A stretch of DNA of 8,626 nucleotides, taken from Gemmatimonadota bacterium (lineage in GTDB: Bacteria > Gemmatimonadota > Gemmatimonadetes > Palauibacterales > Palauibacteraceae). Position 1 is the stretch's first letter. Each line of letters begins with the position of its first letter. A model generated the notes under the pieces. That model had not been told where the DNA came from, made no database searches, and was given only the letters and a program-made list of their open reading frames with translations. This document shows, one piece after another, positions 7,064-8,626 of this stretch. The stretch is taken from assembly GCA_030598525.1 (NCBI GenBank), contig JAUVPT010000058.1, positions 1-8,626 of the forward strand, read 5' to 3'. The position numbers were made by a program, and so were the translations under genes.

Positions 7064-7092
7064 ATTGTATACTGCCCGCGCGCGCTTGCCAA
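7064..7092 (-). promoter_or_regulatory. Sigma70-type promoter upstream of pal
   Basis: On the minus strand TTGGCA (7092-7087; consensus TTGACA) is separated by exactly 17 nt from TACAAT (7069-7064; consensus TATAAT), each matching in five of six positions. The AT-rich -10 stands out in a very GC-rich neighbourhood. A start near 7057 would give a leader of about 90 nt before pal. It would let pal, cpoB and the genes that follow be made independently of tolB. Whether it is used is not shown by sequence alone. Confidence 0.6.
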
Positions 7093-7116
7093 GCCGTGCG
7101 CGCCCCTAATTTAGGG
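7084..7116. promoter_or_regulatory. Two small palindromes at the pal promoter (possible operator)
   Basis: GCTTG-G-CAAGC (7094-7084, minus strand) is a palindrome that overlaps the -35 element. CCCTAA-T-TTAGGG (7104-7116, plus strand) is a second, AT-centred palindrome centred about 53 nt upstream of the predicted start, just after the tolB stop. Their places fit binding sites for a repressor and an activator, respectively, but no regulator is known to me for them. The outer one could also form a 5-bp hairpin after tolB; it has no T-run. Confidence 0.3.
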
Positions 7117-7118
7117 CC

Positions 7119-8474
7119 TCAGGAACCAGGCGGGACGGGGCCCGACCAGTGCGGAAGCTGATCCACCTGGTTCACCGCCACTGACCGGAGCCTGCCGCTC
7201 ACCGTATCCAGCACCCAGAGTGCGTAGTAGCCGCGCAACGTACCGGCAAAAACGAGGTGTCGCCCGTCCGGCGCCCAACTCGGATCCTCGTTGCTTCCAC
7301 GTGACGTCATGACACGGCGATCCGTCCCGTCCGGGTTGACCGTTACAATCTGAAACCAGCTGTCGACCCAGGTGTGGTAGGCGATCCGATCCCCGCGCGG
7401 CGACCAGTGCGGCGACGTGGCGTACCCACGTTCCCCGAACACGTACCGGCTTACGATCGACGGATCGCCTCCCCGCTGAAGATCCAGAACATAGATCTGC
7501 GGATTGCCGAGCGGAGTGGATGTGATCGCGAGCGACCGTCCGTCGGGAGAGTAGGCCCCACCCAGCGTCTCGCCCGTCGACGTGTACGTCACCCTCCGCG
7601 TGCAGCACAGGGGATCACGCTGGATTTCGAACAACTCCGTGTGATCGTCTTCGGTTCGCCCGAACAGGATCCGCCGTCCATCCGGCGAGTACACCGGCGT
7701 CACGTTGATGCGCCCGATGTCCGAGATCACCACCTCGGCCCCGGTCACGAGGTCTATCTCGTAAATCACCGGCTTCCCGGACTTGAACGACACGTACACG
7801 ACGTAGCGTCCGTTCGGGGACAGCTCCGGGGACATCACGATCGCGCTGTCGTTGGTCGCCGCCTCGTGGGTCAGCCTCCGGAGGCCATACCCGTCGCTGT
7901 CGATCAGGAACAGGTCGGACGCGGTCGGCGTGACCATGCGTCGAAACACGATGCGTGACGCCGCGATCCCTGGCTCGCCCGTGGCCCACGCCACGACCTC
8001 GTCGGCCACCCTGTGCACCGCCATCCGAAAGCCCGAATCGGTGGGTCGCGGGAGCGAGAAGGCCTTCACCTCCTTCAGCTCCGAAAACACCACGTCGTGA
8101 AGACTCACCCGGAGAACGGGCTGCGCGGCCGTCCCGGTGAGCTCGGACACCACGAGCCATACCGCCCCCAGCTGGTTCCACAGCCCGTAATTCACGGGTC
8201 CGTCGGTCGGAAGGTCGTCCGGGACCGGAATGATCTGGAACCGATCGGCATAGTCCAGGTCCCGCCGGAGGATGCTGTCCGCCTGCGCAGCGAAATCACC
8301 CGACGGTCCGTCCGACTCGACCGCCGTCATCACCAGCCCCGGCAGGTAGCCCGGTGTGTACGTGATGCCGACGCGGACGTCGCCCGGATCCTGCGCCCGG
8401 CCTACGCCCGCGAAAACCACCATGCAGGTCAATGTCACCAGTCCGACAGTCGCTAGCTTCCGTCCCGTCATCAC
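7119..8474 (-). CDS. tolB: Tol-Pal system beta-propeller protein TolB
   Basis: TolB is the periplasmic Tol protein that binds Pal and, through its N-terminus, TolA. The 451-residue product has a signal peptide (hydrophobic about 8-23, likely cleavage after Ala27 in GRAQD). An N-terminal alpha/beta domain spans about 30-165, with the typical FAAQADSILRRDLDYADRF stretch at 61-79. A beta-propeller follows, made of WD40-like PD40 repeats with the SPDG core: SPELSPNGRYVVY (215-227), TPVYSPDGRRILF (259-271), GGAYSPDGRSLAI (305-317), SPHWSPRGDRIAY (354-366) and DPSWAPDGRHLVF (397-409). A Cys-Cys pair at 290-291 is unusual for the family. The first two codons are GTG ATG; the extended ribosome binding site GAGGTGA lies 5 nt before the GTG, so either could start. 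It is 10 nt downstream of the TonB/TolA-like gene and 152 nt upstream of pal. Confidence 0.95.
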   Translation of the reverse strand: MMTGRKLATVGLVTLTCMVVFAGVGRAQDPGDVRVGITYTPGYLPGLVMTAVESDGPSGDFAAQADSILRRDLDYADRFQIIPVPDDLPTDGPVNYGLWNQLGAVWLVVSELTGTAAQPVLRVSLHDVVFSELKEVKAFSLPRPTDSGFRMAVHRVADEVVAWATGEPGIAASRIVFRRMVTPTASDLFLIDSDGYGLRRLTHEAATNDSAIVMSPELSPNGRYVVYVSFKSGKPVIYEIDLVTGAEVVISDIGRINVTPVYSPDGRRILFGRTEDDHTELFEIQRDPLCCTRRVTYTSTGETLGGAYSPDGRSLAITSTPLGNPQIYVLDLQRGGDPSIVSRYVFGERGYATSPHWSPRGDRIAYHTWVDSWFQIVTVNPDGTDRRVMTSRGSNEDPSWAPDGRHLVFAGTLRGYYALWVLDTVSGRLRSVAVNQVDQLPHWSGPVPPGS

Positions 8475-8479
8475 TCAGT

Positions 8480-8486
8480 TCACCTC
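8480..8486 (-). promoter_or_regulatory. Ribosome binding site for tolB, overlapping the upstream stop codon
   Basis: GAGGTGA on the minus strand matches seven bases of the extended anti-Shine-Dalgarno pairing and shares bases with the TGA stop of the upstream gene (8487-8485). The spacing is 5 nt to the GTG at 8474 and 8 nt to the ATG at 8471. The overlap suggests coupled translation of the two genes. Confidence 0.6.
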
Positions 8487-8626
8487 ACAAAGAAGCTGGA
8501 TCGAAGAAGAAAGACACTCTTAGCTGATTGCGGGGCCATGCGGCCGGCAGGGGGCCGAATGCCTTCGCTCTGCCCGCGGCTTCCACGGCCCCATGCGCCT
8601 CCAGGTCGAAGGCCAGATCACCCGAA
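8485..8626 (-). CDS. C-terminal end of a TonB/TolA-family energy transducer (5' part beyond the window)
   Basis: The frame is open from the window edge and ends with TGA at 8487-8485, giving the last 46 residues of a protein. The segment FGPLPAAWPRNQLRVSFFF is typical of the final strand of TonB/TolA C-terminal domains, where a PLP motif precedes an alternating hydrophobic strand. Position directly before tolB, where tolA sits in tolQRAB-pal-cpoB operons, makes a TolA role the best guess: the inner-membrane-anchored protein that carries proton-motive-force energy from TolQR to TolB/Pal. The transmembrane and helical parts are outside the window, so TolA cannot be told from TonB here. Confidence 0.75.
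   Translation of the reverse strand, partial: SGDLAFDLEAHGAVEAAGRAKAFGPLPAAWPRNQLRVSFFFDPASL

Overview
The window is a compact, GC-rich stretch of a diderm (Gram-negative) chromosome. Every gene I can support lies on the minus strand, so gene order is read from high to low coordinates: C-terminal end of a TonB/TolA-like protein (window edge), tolB, pal, cpoB (ybgF), nrdR, tatC, lptD, and a TPR protein running off the left edge. GTG and TTG starts are common, spacing is tight and there is no convincing intrinsic terminator. The outer-membrane genes (tolB, pal, lptD) show an LPS-bearing diderm. A Gemmatimonadota-type organism fits the protein style (long LptD, Pal with an extra helical N-terminal region, TPR protein with acidic linkers), but that placement is inference from memory, not a search.

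Right part (about 5522-8626): the Tol-Pal envelope module. A TonB/TolA C-terminal domain stops 10 nt before the tolB GTG start. TolB is followed by a 152-nt gap with a well-formed sigma70-like promoter (TTGGCA, 17 nt, TACAAT) and two small palindromes, then pal. pal overlaps cpoB, which begins at a TTG inside the last codons of pal. Together these genes make the trans-envelope machine that ties the outer membrane to peptidoglycan and helps constriction at division.

Middle (about 4180-5461): nrdR, the zinc-finger/ATP-cone repressor of ribonucleotide reductase genes, sits between the Tol-Pal genes and tatC, the core of the twin-arginine translocase. nrdR and tatC are 4 nt apart; tatC and lptD are 5 nt apart, so co-transcription is likely.

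Left part (1-4174): lptD, the outer-membrane LPS insertion barrel, followed by a 122-nt gap and the TPR protein. The gap is open in the lptD frame after the lptD stop. That frame closes with a TAG overlapping the GTG start of the TPR gene (TAGTG). It looks coding in composition but has no standard start codon, and it is the least explained item here.

Overall this is mostly ordinary envelope-biogenesis housekeeping. I found no mobile element, CRISPR array, tRNA, rRNA or defence system. The points worth a second look are the open stretch after lptD, the TPR protein, the pal promoter region, the enlarged Pal N-terminus and the placement of nrdR.
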